DNA from: Virgisporangium aliadipatigenens
GTDB lineage: Bacteria > Actinomycetota > Actinomycetes > Mycobacteriales > Micromonosporaceae
DNA: 64,000 nt
NCBI RefSeq assembly: GCF_016863615.1
Contig: NZ_BOPF01000014.1
Coordinates: 1-64,000, forward strand
Direction of reading: 5' to 3'
This document shows positions 39,390 through 45,882 of the stretch, piece after piece (position 1 is the first letter of the stretch; each line of letters starts with the position of its first letter). The notes under the pieces were generated by a model. That model was not told where the DNA came from and did no database searches. It worked only from the letters and a program-made list of their open reading frames with translations. Made by a program: the position numbers and the translations under genes.

Positions 39390-39875
39390 ATGGAGTCGAT
39401 CCCGGAACCCGAGGACGGCGACGAGCTGGCCCTGCTGCGCGACTGGCTGCGGTACCACCGCGACGCGATCACGGCCAAGTGCGCCGGCCTCACCGACGAG
39501 CAGCTGGTGGCGACCAGCGTCGCGCCGTCGGACCTGTCGCTGCTCGGCCTCGTCCGGCACCTGACCGAGATGGAACGGGTCTACATCGTGCGCCCGCTGC
39601 GGGGCGGTGAGTTGCGCCTCGTGTACTGCACGGAAGAAGAACCGGACGGCGACATCGTCGGCCTGAACGCCGGCATGGTCGCCGACTCGCTGAAGCGCTG
39701 GCACGACGAACGCGCCGACGCGGACGCGCTCCTCGCCGCGGTGACCGACCTGGACGTGAAGATCGGCCGCTACTCACTGCGCTGGTACCTGCACAAGGTC
39801 ATCCAGGAGTACGCCGGCCACAACGGCCACGCCGCCCTGATCAGGGAGAGGATCGACGGTGCCCGGGGCGACTAG
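39390..39875 (+). CDS. DinB/DUF664 family protein
   Basis: 161 residues from ATG; a GTG two codons upstream is possible. The four-helix DinB fold of the DUF664 subfamily is read from LLRDWLRYHRDAITAKCAGLTDEQL, LGLVRHLTEMERVYIVRPLRG and RWYLHKVIQEYAGHNGHAALIRERIDG. Metal-binding histidines are in RHLTE, HKV and HNGH. These proteins act as metal-dependent thiol transferases or have unknown roles; the substrate is not known. It overlaps the following methyltransferase by 17 bases and is divergent from the SARP regulator. Confidence 0.88.
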   Translation: MESIPEPEDGDELALLRDWLRYHRDAITAKCAGLTDEQLVATSVAPSDLSLLGLVRHLTEMERVYIVRPLRGGELRLVYCTEEEPDGDIVGLNAGMVADSLKRWHDERADADALLAAVTDLDVKIGRYSLRWYLHKVIQEYAGHNGHAALIRERIDGARGD

Positions 39876-40701
39876 GCCGACACTGCGCATCACCACCCGC
39901 AACGCGCAGTTCCAGCAGTGGCAGGCACTGCTGACCAACCGCACCAAGCGCCAGCGGGCGGGGGAGTTCCTGGTGCAGGGCGTGCGCCCGATCAGCCTCG
40001 CCGTCGAACGCGGCTGGACCGTGCGGCACCTGCTGCACAGCGACGGCAGCGACGGCCGCGGCCTGTCCCGCTGGGCGAGCGAACTCGTCGACGGCCTGCC
40101 CGCCGGCCGGGCCGCCCTCGCGCCCGAGCTGATGCGCGAGCTGGGCGGCAAGGACGAGGAGGCGCCCGAGCTGCTCGCGGTCGTGGCGCTTCCGGAGGAC
40201 AGGTTCGAGCGGATCCCGGTGGGACCGGGCCTCCTGGTCGTCGTCTTCGACCGACCCACCACTCCGGGGAACGTGGGAACGCTCGTGCGCTCGGCCGACG
40301 CGTTCGGGGCGTCGGGCGTGATCATCACGGGGCACGCCGCCGACCCGTACGACCCGAAGGCGGTGCGGGCCTCGACGGGGTCGCTGTTCGGCCTGCCGGT
40401 CGTGCGGGTGAGCAGCCACCGCGAGGTGATCGAATGGGCTCTCGCACTCAAGGACCGCCCGCAGATCGTGGGCACCGACGAGCACGGCGACGCCGACGTG
40501 TTCGCGCACGACCTCACCGGCCCCACGATCATCGCCGTCGGTAACGAGACGCACGGCCTCAGCAGCGCCTGGCGACAGGCCTGCGACCGGATGCTCCGCA
40601 TCCCCATCACCGGAACGGCATCGTCACTCAACGCAGCCACCGCGGCTACGGTCGTGCTGTACGAAACCGTCCGGCAACGGAGTGGTCATCTCGGAGCGTG
40701 A
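39859..40701 (+). CDS. SpoU/TrmH-family rRNA or tRNA 2'-O-methyltransferase
   Basis: 280 residues from GTG. The N-terminal substrate-binding part shows RNAQFQQWQALLTNRTKRQRAGEFLVQGVRP. The SPOUT knot follows with motif 1 FDRPTTPGNVGTLVRSADAFGASGVI, motif 2 VGNETHGLS and motif 3 IPITGTASSLNAATAATVVLYE, all intact. The enzyme uses SAM to methylate a ribose 2'-OH. The exact target nucleotide cannot be told from sequence. It starts inside the end of the DinB gene, so the two are translationally coupled. Confidence 0.9.
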   Translation: MPGATRPTLRITTRNAQFQQWQALLTNRTKRQRAGEFLVQGVRPISLAVERGWTVRHLLHSDGSDGRGLSRWASELVDGLPAGRAALAPELMRELGGKDEEAPELLAVVALPEDRFERIPVGPGLLVVVFDRPTTPGNVGTLVRSADAFGASGVIITGHAADPYDPKAVRASTGSLFGLPVVRVSSHREVIEWALALKDRPQIVGTDEHGDADVFAHDLTGPTIIAVGNETHGLSSAWRQACDRMLRIPITGTASSLNAATAATVVLYETVRQRSGHLGA

Positions 40702-40773
40702 ACAATTCAAGGTCTTCGGGAAACTGTCCGTAAGGGCTTGCGCGATCGATGACAAGGTCGCTTGGATCGAACG

Positions 40774-41550
40774 GTGCGGTTGGCGGATGTCTGGCTACGC
40801 TACCGACGGCGAGGGCCGTGGGTGCTACGTGGAGTAACCGCACAGCTCAATCCGGGCGAGGCCGCGACGATCGTCGGCCCCAACGGCGCCGGAAAGTCCA
40901 CGCTCCTCAACCTCGCCGCCGGGCTGCTGCGCCCCACGCACGGGCTGGTCACCGGCCGGCCGGCGCGGGTCGGCTTCGTCCCCGAACGCTTCCCCGCCGA
41001 CCAGCCGTTCACCGCGCGGCGGTATCTCACCTTCATGGCCAAGGTGCAGGGGCTCGCCGACCCCGCGCCGCGCATCGCCGAACTCTCCGACCGGCTGCGC
41101 CTGACGCCGCTGCTCGACACGCTCCTGCCGGAGCTGTCCAAGGGTTCGGCGCAGAAGGTGGGCCTCATCCAGGCCATGCTCATCGAGCCGGAGCTGCTCA
41201 TCCTCGACGAGCCCTGGGAGGGGCTGGACGCGCGCACCCGCGACGAGGTGCCGCTGATCATCGCCGAGATCCTGGCGGCCGGCCGGCGCGTTCTGGTCAG
41301 CGACCACTTCGGCCAGACCGCCGAGCTGCCCGGCATCCGGGTGTGGGAGCTGGTCAACGGCGAACTCGTCGACGAGGGCACCGACGACGAGGCCAAGTGC
41401 GTCGTCGAACTGGTCGTCAAGGCCGACGAGGTGGCGAAGACCGTCGCCGACCTGCGGGAGGGCGGGCACCACGTCAACCGCGTGCGGGCCGCCGACCGCG
41501 AGGACCTGGAGTCCTGGCACGACATGGCGCGCTCCGAGGGTTCCTCGTGA
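40774..41550 (+). CDS. ABC transporter ATP-binding protein
   Basis: About 258 residues from GTG (a TTG at 40762 is possible). Walker A is GPNGAGKST (35-43), Walker B is ELLILDEPWEGLD, the switch His is in LVSDHFG. The signature reads ELSKGSAQKVGL, a variant of LSGGQ. The C-terminal ~40 residues form a small extra domain. It is coupled by a 4-base GTGA overlap to a membrane protein that is likely the channel. The cargo is unknown. Confidence 0.88.
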   Translation: MRLADVWLRYRRRGPWVLRGVTAQLNPGEAATIVGPNGAGKSTLLNLAAGLLRPTHGLVTGRPARVGFVPERFPADQPFTARRYLTFMAKVQGLADPAPRIAELSDRLRLTPLLDTLLPELSKGSAQKVGLIQAMLIEPELLILDEPWEGLDARTRDEVPLIIAEILAAGRRVLVSDHFGQTAELPGIRVWELVNGELVDEGTDDEAKCVVELVVKADEVAKTVADLREGGHHVNRVRAADREDLESWHDMARSEGSS

Positions 41551-42242
41551 TCGTTTCGCTGGCGCGGATGCGCCTCTTCTCGTTCGTGCGCACCGGCCGG
41601 GCGATGGCGCCGTTCCTCGGTGTGCTGGTGATGCTCGGCGTGATCTACGGCGGCGGCCCGGCCCAGCCCGGCGAGGCGTACGGCTTCTCCGCCGCGATCC
41701 TCTTCCCGATCCTCGCCTGGCAGACCAAGATCCTCCTCGACGTCGAGCCCGACGTGCAGCGGCGGCTGACCGTCGTGGCGATCGGCGGGCTGCGCAGCGA
41801 GATCGTCGCCGGCATCCTCGCCGCGCTCGCCACCGGTGTGGTGCTCGTGCTGCTGACGCTGGTCGTGCCGTGGATGATCGGCGGCATCACCGGGCCGCGT
41901 GAGGCCGGCGACCCGCCGCTCGCCGACGGGGTCATCGCCGGCGTCTGGGCCAACCTGCTGCTGCTCCCGCCGGCCCTGGCGCTCGGTGCGCTGGCCAGCC
42001 GGGCGGCCGTCGGGACGGCGGCGCGCGGCGTCGCGGTGCTGGCCGGTGGCGCGGTGGTCGGGTTCGCGTTCGGCGTGCGGGACTCGCCGGTGGCGTGGCT
42101 GGCGCCGCCGCTCATCCCGACCAGCCGCAGCACCGTCGACGGGCTCGCCGTCGGGTCGATGCTCGGCTACACCGCGCAGGCCCTGGTGTGGGCGGTGCTC
42201 GTCCTGGTCGGTTACGTCATGCTCCGCCGCCGCAACGACTGA
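41547..42242 (+). CDS. Membrane protein, likely ABC-2-type permease
   Basis: 231 residues, six hydrophobic stretches (for example APFLGVLVMLGVIYGGG, VAGILAALATGVVLVLLTLVVPWMIGG, VWANLLLLPPALALGALASRAAV and YTAQALVWAVLVLVGYVML). No catalytic motif. GTG start inside the stop codon of the upstream ATPase gene, which makes it the likely membrane partner. I do not recognise a finer family. It is followed by a 130-base spacer and a convergent gene. Confidence 0.78.
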   Translation: MIVSLARMRLFSFVRTGRAMAPFLGVLVMLGVIYGGGPAQPGEAYGFSAAILFPILAWQTKILLDVEPDVQRRLTVVAIGGLRSEIVAGILAALATGVVLVLLTLVVPWMIGGITGPREAGDPPLADGVIAGVWANLLLLPPALALGALASRAAVGTAARGVAVLAGGAVVGFAFGVRDSPVAWLAPPLIPTSRSTVDGLAVGSMLGYTAQALVWAVLVLVGYVMLRRRND

Positions 42243-42374
42243 CAAGCGTCATGTCGCGCGTCCGCCGTGCGCACGACCGCCCGCTCCCGCGCGCACCGCT
42301 CCGGGTCGATCCGCCTGCGGCGTGACCGACCACTCCGCTGCCGGGTCCGCGTGCAGCCCCCACCCGGCGCGTGG

Positions 42375-43142
42375 TCAGTGCGCGAGCCAGTCGGCGAAGC
42401 TCGGGCCGCGCTGACCGGACGGGTCGGGGACGAGGCCGGCGCCCGCGCGGCCGGCGCGACCGGCCGCCCCGGGGATCGGCAGCGGGATCAGGAGGCCTCT
42501 GCCGCCGCGCTTCTTCAGGACCGCGCGGGCCAGGTCCGGGAGGTACTCCTCCGACGGGCCGCCGATGTCGTCGGCGCGGCCCGTCGCCGGGCCCTCGGCG
42601 AGGTCGACCAGGGCCGTGGCGACCTCGGCGGCGGCGATCGGCTGGACGCGCATTGCCGGCATGAGGTGGACGGGGCCGAGCCTCATCCGGTCCAGCATCT
42701 GCCCGGCGAACTCGTGGAACTGCGTCGCGCGCACCACCGTCGCCGGCACCGGCCCCTCCAGGGCGACCTTCTCCTGCGCCAGCTTCCCCTTGTAGTAGCC
42801 AAGCGGGATGCGGTCGATGCCCACGATGCTGAGCACCACCAGGTGCCGCACCCCGGCCGCTTTCGCCGCGTTCGTCAGCCGGGTCGTCGCCTCGGTGAAC
42901 CAGCGCACCGCCTTCGCGGCGTTCGTCGTCTGCACGTGTGCGCAGTCGATGACGGTGTCCACGCCGTCGAGCGCCGCGGCCAGGCCGTCACCGGTGCCGA
43001 GATCCACCCGCCGACCGGTCGCCCGCGGGTCCGGCGAACCGCCGCCGCGCGACGCCGCAACAACCTCGTGTCCGCGCGCGAGCGCCGTCAGCACCACGTG
43101 CCGCCCGACCACGCCCGTGCCGCCAGTAACCAGAATCCGCAT
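42375..43142 (-). CDS. NAD(P)-binding NmrA/SDR-like protein
   Basis: About 255 residues from the ATG at 43142. The start of the Rossmann fold is MRILVTGGTGVVGRHVVLTALARGHEVVA with GxxGxxG. VIDCAHVQTTNAAKA and GVRHLVVLSIVGIDRIPLGYYKGKLAQE are typical of atypical short-chain dehydrogenase/NmrA proteins. The YxxxK-like pair is Tyr-Lys in YYKGKLAQE. No substrate is indicated. It faces the small membrane protein gene, whose start is 84 bases away. Confidence 0.88.
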   Translation of the reverse strand: MRILVTGGTGVVGRHVVLTALARGHEVVAASRGGGSPDPRATGRRVDLGTGDGLAAALDGVDTVIDCAHVQTTNAAKAVRWFTEATTRLTNAAKAAGVRHLVVLSIVGIDRIPLGYYKGKLAQEKVALEGPVPATVVRATQFHEFAGQMLDRMRLGPVHLMPAMRVQPIAAAEVATALVDLAEGPATGRADDIGGPSEEYLPDLARAVLKKRGGRGLLIPLPIPGAAGRAGRAGAGLVPDPSGQRGPSFADWLAH

Positions 43143-43213
43143 AACGTCTGGACGGTACGCCGGGTGCGAAGGTGACGTCGTCCCGTTGGAATGACAGCGG
43201 GCAGCGGAGCGCT

Positions 43214-43219
43214 TACGGT
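43214..43219 (+). promoter_or_regulatory. -10 element of a leaderless promoter
   Basis: TACGGT, then 6 bases, then the ATG of the small membrane protein. Confidence 0.5.
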
Positions 43220-43225
43220 CAAGTA

Positions 43226-43426
43226 ATGAACTCCGCGCTTGCCTCATTTCTGGGCCTGGTGTTCACCGCCATCGCCCTGTACGGGTTCTACTGGGTGATC
43301 CGACTGGCCGTCCGCGACGCGATCCTCGAAGCGGACCGGCGCCGCGCCCGGGGTGAGGGACCGGCCGGACCGGCCGACCCCTCCTATCCACCGGCGGTAC
43401 CGGCCGAACGTCAACCGGCCGAGTAG
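43226..43426 (+). CDS. Small single-pass membrane protein
   Basis: 66 residues: a membrane helix SFLGLVFTAIALYGFYWVI-like in the first third, then a charged stretch DAILEADRRRARGEG and a Pro-rich end. I recognise no family. It begins with ATG right after a TACGGT -10 element, so a leaderless message is likely. Its last 16 bases overlap the end of the convergent YidC2 gene, which again suggests compact, real genes on both strands. Confidence 0.6.
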   Translation: MNSALASFLGLVFTAIALYGFYWVIRLAVRDAILEADRRRARGEGPAGPADPSYPPAVPAERQPAE

Positions 43427-44103
43427 CGCCTCCGCAGCAGCGGCGCCTCCACCGCCGACCAGGCGGTGCTGGTCAACAGGTACATGCCGGCCGCGAGCGG
43501 CATGAACAGCGCCGGCACGACGGCGATGTACGGCAGGATGCCGACCAGTGCCGGGGCCGGCTGCGGCGCGACGCCCTGCGGCTGCGCGGCGTCCCGTTGC
43601 GCCGCGGCCTGGCGGCGGGCGCGGCGCACGTTCACGGTCGCGATCGCCACCAGTGCGGCGACGAGCACCAGCAGCGGCAGGCCCGCCGCGAGGCCGTGTG
43701 CGTGCAGCGGCACCCCGAGCAGGTCGGCGTCGAGCAGCGCGTTGTGGCGACCGTCCACAGTGGAACGGCTGAACGCCGGGTACAGCGCCAGGAACACCGG
43801 CATCTGGAGCAGCATCGGCAGGAACACGCCACCCATTCCCTTGGTGGCGTCGAGGAGTTCGGCCTGCATCTTGGCGGGGTCGTCGCCGGCCCGCTTACGC
43901 GCCTCGGCAAGCGCGGGCGCCTTGGCGAGCTGGGCCTGCATCGCCCTGGCCTGGCGCCGGGCGAGCGGGTGCAGGGCGAGCCGGACGAGCGCGGTCAGGA
44001 GCGCCACGCCGGCGAGGACCGCGACCCCGCCGTCGATCGGGGCGAGAGCGTTGACAAGCGTCGTGAGGACGTCGAGAGCGAAACCACTGGCAGCATCGAA
44101 CAT
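43411..44103 (-). CDS. Second YidC/Oxa1-family membrane insertase (paralogue)
   Basis: 230 residues from the ATG at 44103 (GGAAGG upstream). The YidC core is clear: LALHPLARRQARAMQAQLAKAPALAEARKRAGDDPAKMQ, then MGGVFLPMLLQMPVFLALYPAF and late helices GILPYIAVVPALFMPLAAGMYLLTST. It is shorter than the main YidC at 15.9 kb and lacks the long basic tail. The substrate is unknown. It sits downstream of a DUF6412 gene, with which it may be co-transcribed. Confidence 0.88.
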   Translation of the reverse strand: MFDAASGFALDVLTTLVNALAPIDGGVAVLAGVALLTALVRLALHPLARRQARAMQAQLAKAPALAEARKRAGDDPAKMQAELLDATKGMGGVFLPMLLQMPVFLALYPAFSRSTVDGRHNALLDADLLGVPLHAHGLAAGLPLLVLVAALVAIATVNVRRARRQAAAQRDAAQPQGVAPQPAPALVGILPYIAVVPALFMPLAAGMYLLTSTAWSAVEAPLLRRRYSAG

Positions 44104-44211
44104 GACGGGACCTTCCGGAGTGTCGAACGGGACATGCCGGAGGGCCGCGCACACACGCGGACGCGCGCGGGCCCGTTGAGCCCACACGTGAGAGAAAGAA
44201 GGCGCCGGTGT

Positions 44212-44493
44212 CTACGCGGCCGGGCCCGAACCCGGTGCGCGTGGCCTCGGCCGCCCGGCGGCATCCGGGTCGCAGAGGCGGGTCGTGCGCATCATGCCGG
44301 CGGCGGTGCCCGTGCGCATGCGGCGCACCGGGACCGGGACCGGACGGGTGGCGGCGGCGCGCCGGACGGCGACCATCGCGAAAGCGGCGAACAGCGTCGC
44401 CACGGCCAGCGCCGTGAACGACGACAGCGCGCCGTCGGTCGGCACCAGGGACAACCCGGCGCCGGCCCAGATCGTGCTCCATACGGTCAGCAC
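44212..44493 (-). CDS. DUF6412-type small membrane protein
   Basis: 93 residues from GTG: VWSTIWAGAGLSLVPTDGALSSFTALAVATLFAAFAMVAVRR forms one or two membrane segments, followed by an Arg-rich part and the ending MRTTRLCDPDAAGRPRPRAPG. The last block is characteristic of DUF6412 proteins, which occur beside YidC-like genes in Actinobacteria. A TACGCT -10 lies 7 bases upstream (44501-44506), so the message is probably leaderless. No role is known. Confidence 0.75.
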   Translation of the reverse strand: MLTVWSTIWAGAGLSLVPTDGALSSFTALAVATLFAAFAMVAVRRAAATRPVPVPVRRMRTGTAAGMMRTTRLCDPDAAGRPRPRAPGSGPAA

Positions 44494-44500
44494 GTTCCCC

Positions 44501-44506
44501 AGCGTA
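44501..44506 (-). promoter_or_regulatory. -10 element of a leaderless promoter
   Basis: Minus strand TACGCT, 7 bases, GTG of the DUF6412 gene. Confidence 0.5.
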
Positions 44507-44512
44507 CCGGAG

Positions 44513-45064
44513 ATGGATGATGGAGCCGTGCTGGGAAAACTGACCACCGAACCCGCCCGGGAACACCCCGAACTGCTCGCCCCCGCCGTGACGGCGGCCC
44601 TGAGCGGCTGGCCCGAGGAGGATGTCCTCGTCGCGCCCATCGACCCCGAACTGGCCGACACGGCGGCGTTCTGCGCCGCGTACGACGTGACGCTGGAGGA
44701 GTCGGCCAACTGCGTCGTCGTCGCCGGTAAGCGCGAGGGGGAGATCCGCTATGCGGCCTGCGTCATCCTCGCGACGACCCGCGCCGACGTGAACGGCGTC
44801 GTCCGCAAGCGCCTCGACGTTCGCAAGGCGAGCTTCGCGCCCATGGCGGAGGCGGTGGAACGCAGCGGCATGGAGTACGGCGGCATCACGCCGATCGGGC
44901 TGCCCGCCGACTGGCCGATCCTGGTCGACGCCCGCGTCATCGCCACCGAACGGGTGATCATCGGAAGCGGCATCCGGGGCAGCAAGATCGAGCTGCCGGG
45001 CGCCGCGCTGGGCCGGCTGCCGGGCGCCGTAGTAGTGGAAGACCTGGCAAAGCCGGTGCTCTGA
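44513..45064 (+). CDS. YbaK/ProX-domain aminoacyl-tRNA deacylase-like protein
   Basis: 183 residues. The YbaK/EbsC fold is read from CAAYDVTLEESANCVVVAGK, YAACVILATTRADVNGVVRKRLDVRKASFAP, and GGITPIGLPADWPILVDARVIATERVIIGSGIRGSKIELPG. These domains hydrolyse mischarged aminoacyl-tRNA; the conserved Lys is in VVAGK-like positions. Substrate specificity is unknown. Start is an ATG at 44513; a later GTG is possible. It is divergent from the DUF6412 gene, with only 19 bases between starts. Confidence 0.88.
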   Translation: MDDGAVLGKLTTEPAREHPELLAPAVTAALSGWPEEDVLVAPIDPELADTAAFCAAYDVTLEESANCVVVAGKREGEIRYAACVILATTRADVNGVVRKRLDVRKASFAPMAEAVERSGMEYGGITPIGLPADWPILVDARVIATERVIIGSGIRGSKIELPGAALGRLPGAVVVEDLAKPVL

Positions 45065-45082
45065 TCGAAACGGGTGGATTCC

Positions 45083-45096
45083 GTTGCACGTGAAAC
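45083..45096. promoter_or_regulatory. parS-like site (one mismatch)
   Basis: GTTGCACGTGAAAC, the same variant as at 6317, 19 bases after the deacylase stop and about 25 kb from oriC. Confidence 0.65.
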
Positions 45097-45335
45097 CTCG
45101 GCGGTGCAACGCATCCCATCGGCCTTCGTGCCCAACTCGTTGGGGCGCCCCGAAAAAGTTCGCGCCGACCGCAACCAATTCGTGATGGCGCGGCGTCTAT
45201 CAAGGCAGTGGCCCCGCCGCGAGTGGGGCCACGCCAGAACTTTCCGGAGAACCTGGGGAGGTTCGCCTGGCCGGATCCGGTGTTCACGCACCGGATCCGG
45301 CCGGCACCCCGGTCCGAGCAGCACAACCTCCAGTC

Positions 45336-45375
45336 CCACGACGGCCCACCCGAACCACAGGGTGGGCCGTCGTGG
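45336..45375. terminator. Bidirectional hairpin terminator
   Basis: Arms 45336-45351 and 45360-45375 pair perfectly over 16 bases with an 8-base loop, between two convergent genes. No T-run on either side. Confidence 0.65.
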
Positions 45376-45384
45376 TACCGGGGT

Positions 45385-45804
45385 TCAGTTGTTCGGGTCG
45401 GCCTGGCTGATCCCGCCGAGCACCGAGTCGGGGTCGATCCGTTCGGCCAGGTCGCCGATCGACACGACACCCACCAGCCCTTGATCGTCGTCGCAGACCA
45501 GCAGGCGCCGGATCGCGCGGTCGCGCATCAGGAGCGCCGCCTGCTGGATGGTGTCCTCGGGCCGGACGGTGACCAGTTCGCGCGTCATGATCTCGCTGAT
45601 CGTGGTGGCGTCCGGGTCGCGCTGCTCGGCGACGGCCCGCACCACGATGTCGCGGTCGGTGACGACACCAGCGAGACTGGTGCCGTCGGCCACGATCACG
45701 TCGCCGATGTCCTGCTCGCGCATGGTCCGGGCTGCCTCGGCGATGGTGGTCTCGCCCGGCAGGTACACAACGTGGGTAGTCATCACGTCTTTGACGATCT
45801 GCAT
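45385..45804 (-). CDS. CBS-domain pair protein
   Basis: 139 residues made of two CBS repeats: QIVKDVMTTHVVYLPGETTIAEAARTMREQDIGDVIVADG, then LAGVVTDRDIVVRAVAE, and ISEIMTRELVTVRPEDTIQQAALLMRDRAIRRLLVCDDDQGLVGVVSIGDLAERI. Such stand-alone Bateman modules sense adenosine nucleotides. No catalytic domain. The ATG at 45804 matches the family start. It ends close to the strong hairpin at 45336-45375. Confidence 0.92.
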   Translation of the reverse strand: MQIVKDVMTTHVVYLPGETTIAEAARTMREQDIGDVIVADGTSLAGVVTDRDIVVRAVAEQRDPDATTISEIMTRELVTVRPEDTIQQAALLMRDRAIRRLLVCDDDQGLVGVVSIGDLAERIDPDSVLGGISQADPNN

Positions 45805-45882
45805 GCGGGAAGCACCTTTCGCACCGCTGGATTGGCGTTTGTGTGGTGCTACCCACCCGCGGTGACCGTTAATCCGCAACGG

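Larger units (their letters stand above)
45065..45384. other. Convergent intergenic region with stacked inverted repeats
   Basis: 320 bases between convergent genes, no gene. Holds a parS-like site and three strong hairpins: 45208-45232 (8-bp stem), 45269-45302 (perfect 14-bp stem, 6-base loop) and 45336-45375 (perfect 16-bp stem, 8-base loop). The last is next to the CBS gene stop and can serve as a bidirectional terminator. Confidence 0.7.

Noticed and set aside
39363..39704. 114-residue N-terminal extension of the SARP regulator frame
   Set aside because: It is the antisense of the DinB gene; the winged helix begins near the GTG at 39362, with a matching -10 element.
45208..45232. Hairpin considered as SRP RNA or a known ncRNA
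   Set aside because: I could not find the conserved SRP tetraloop helix or another family core; left as an unexplained structure.
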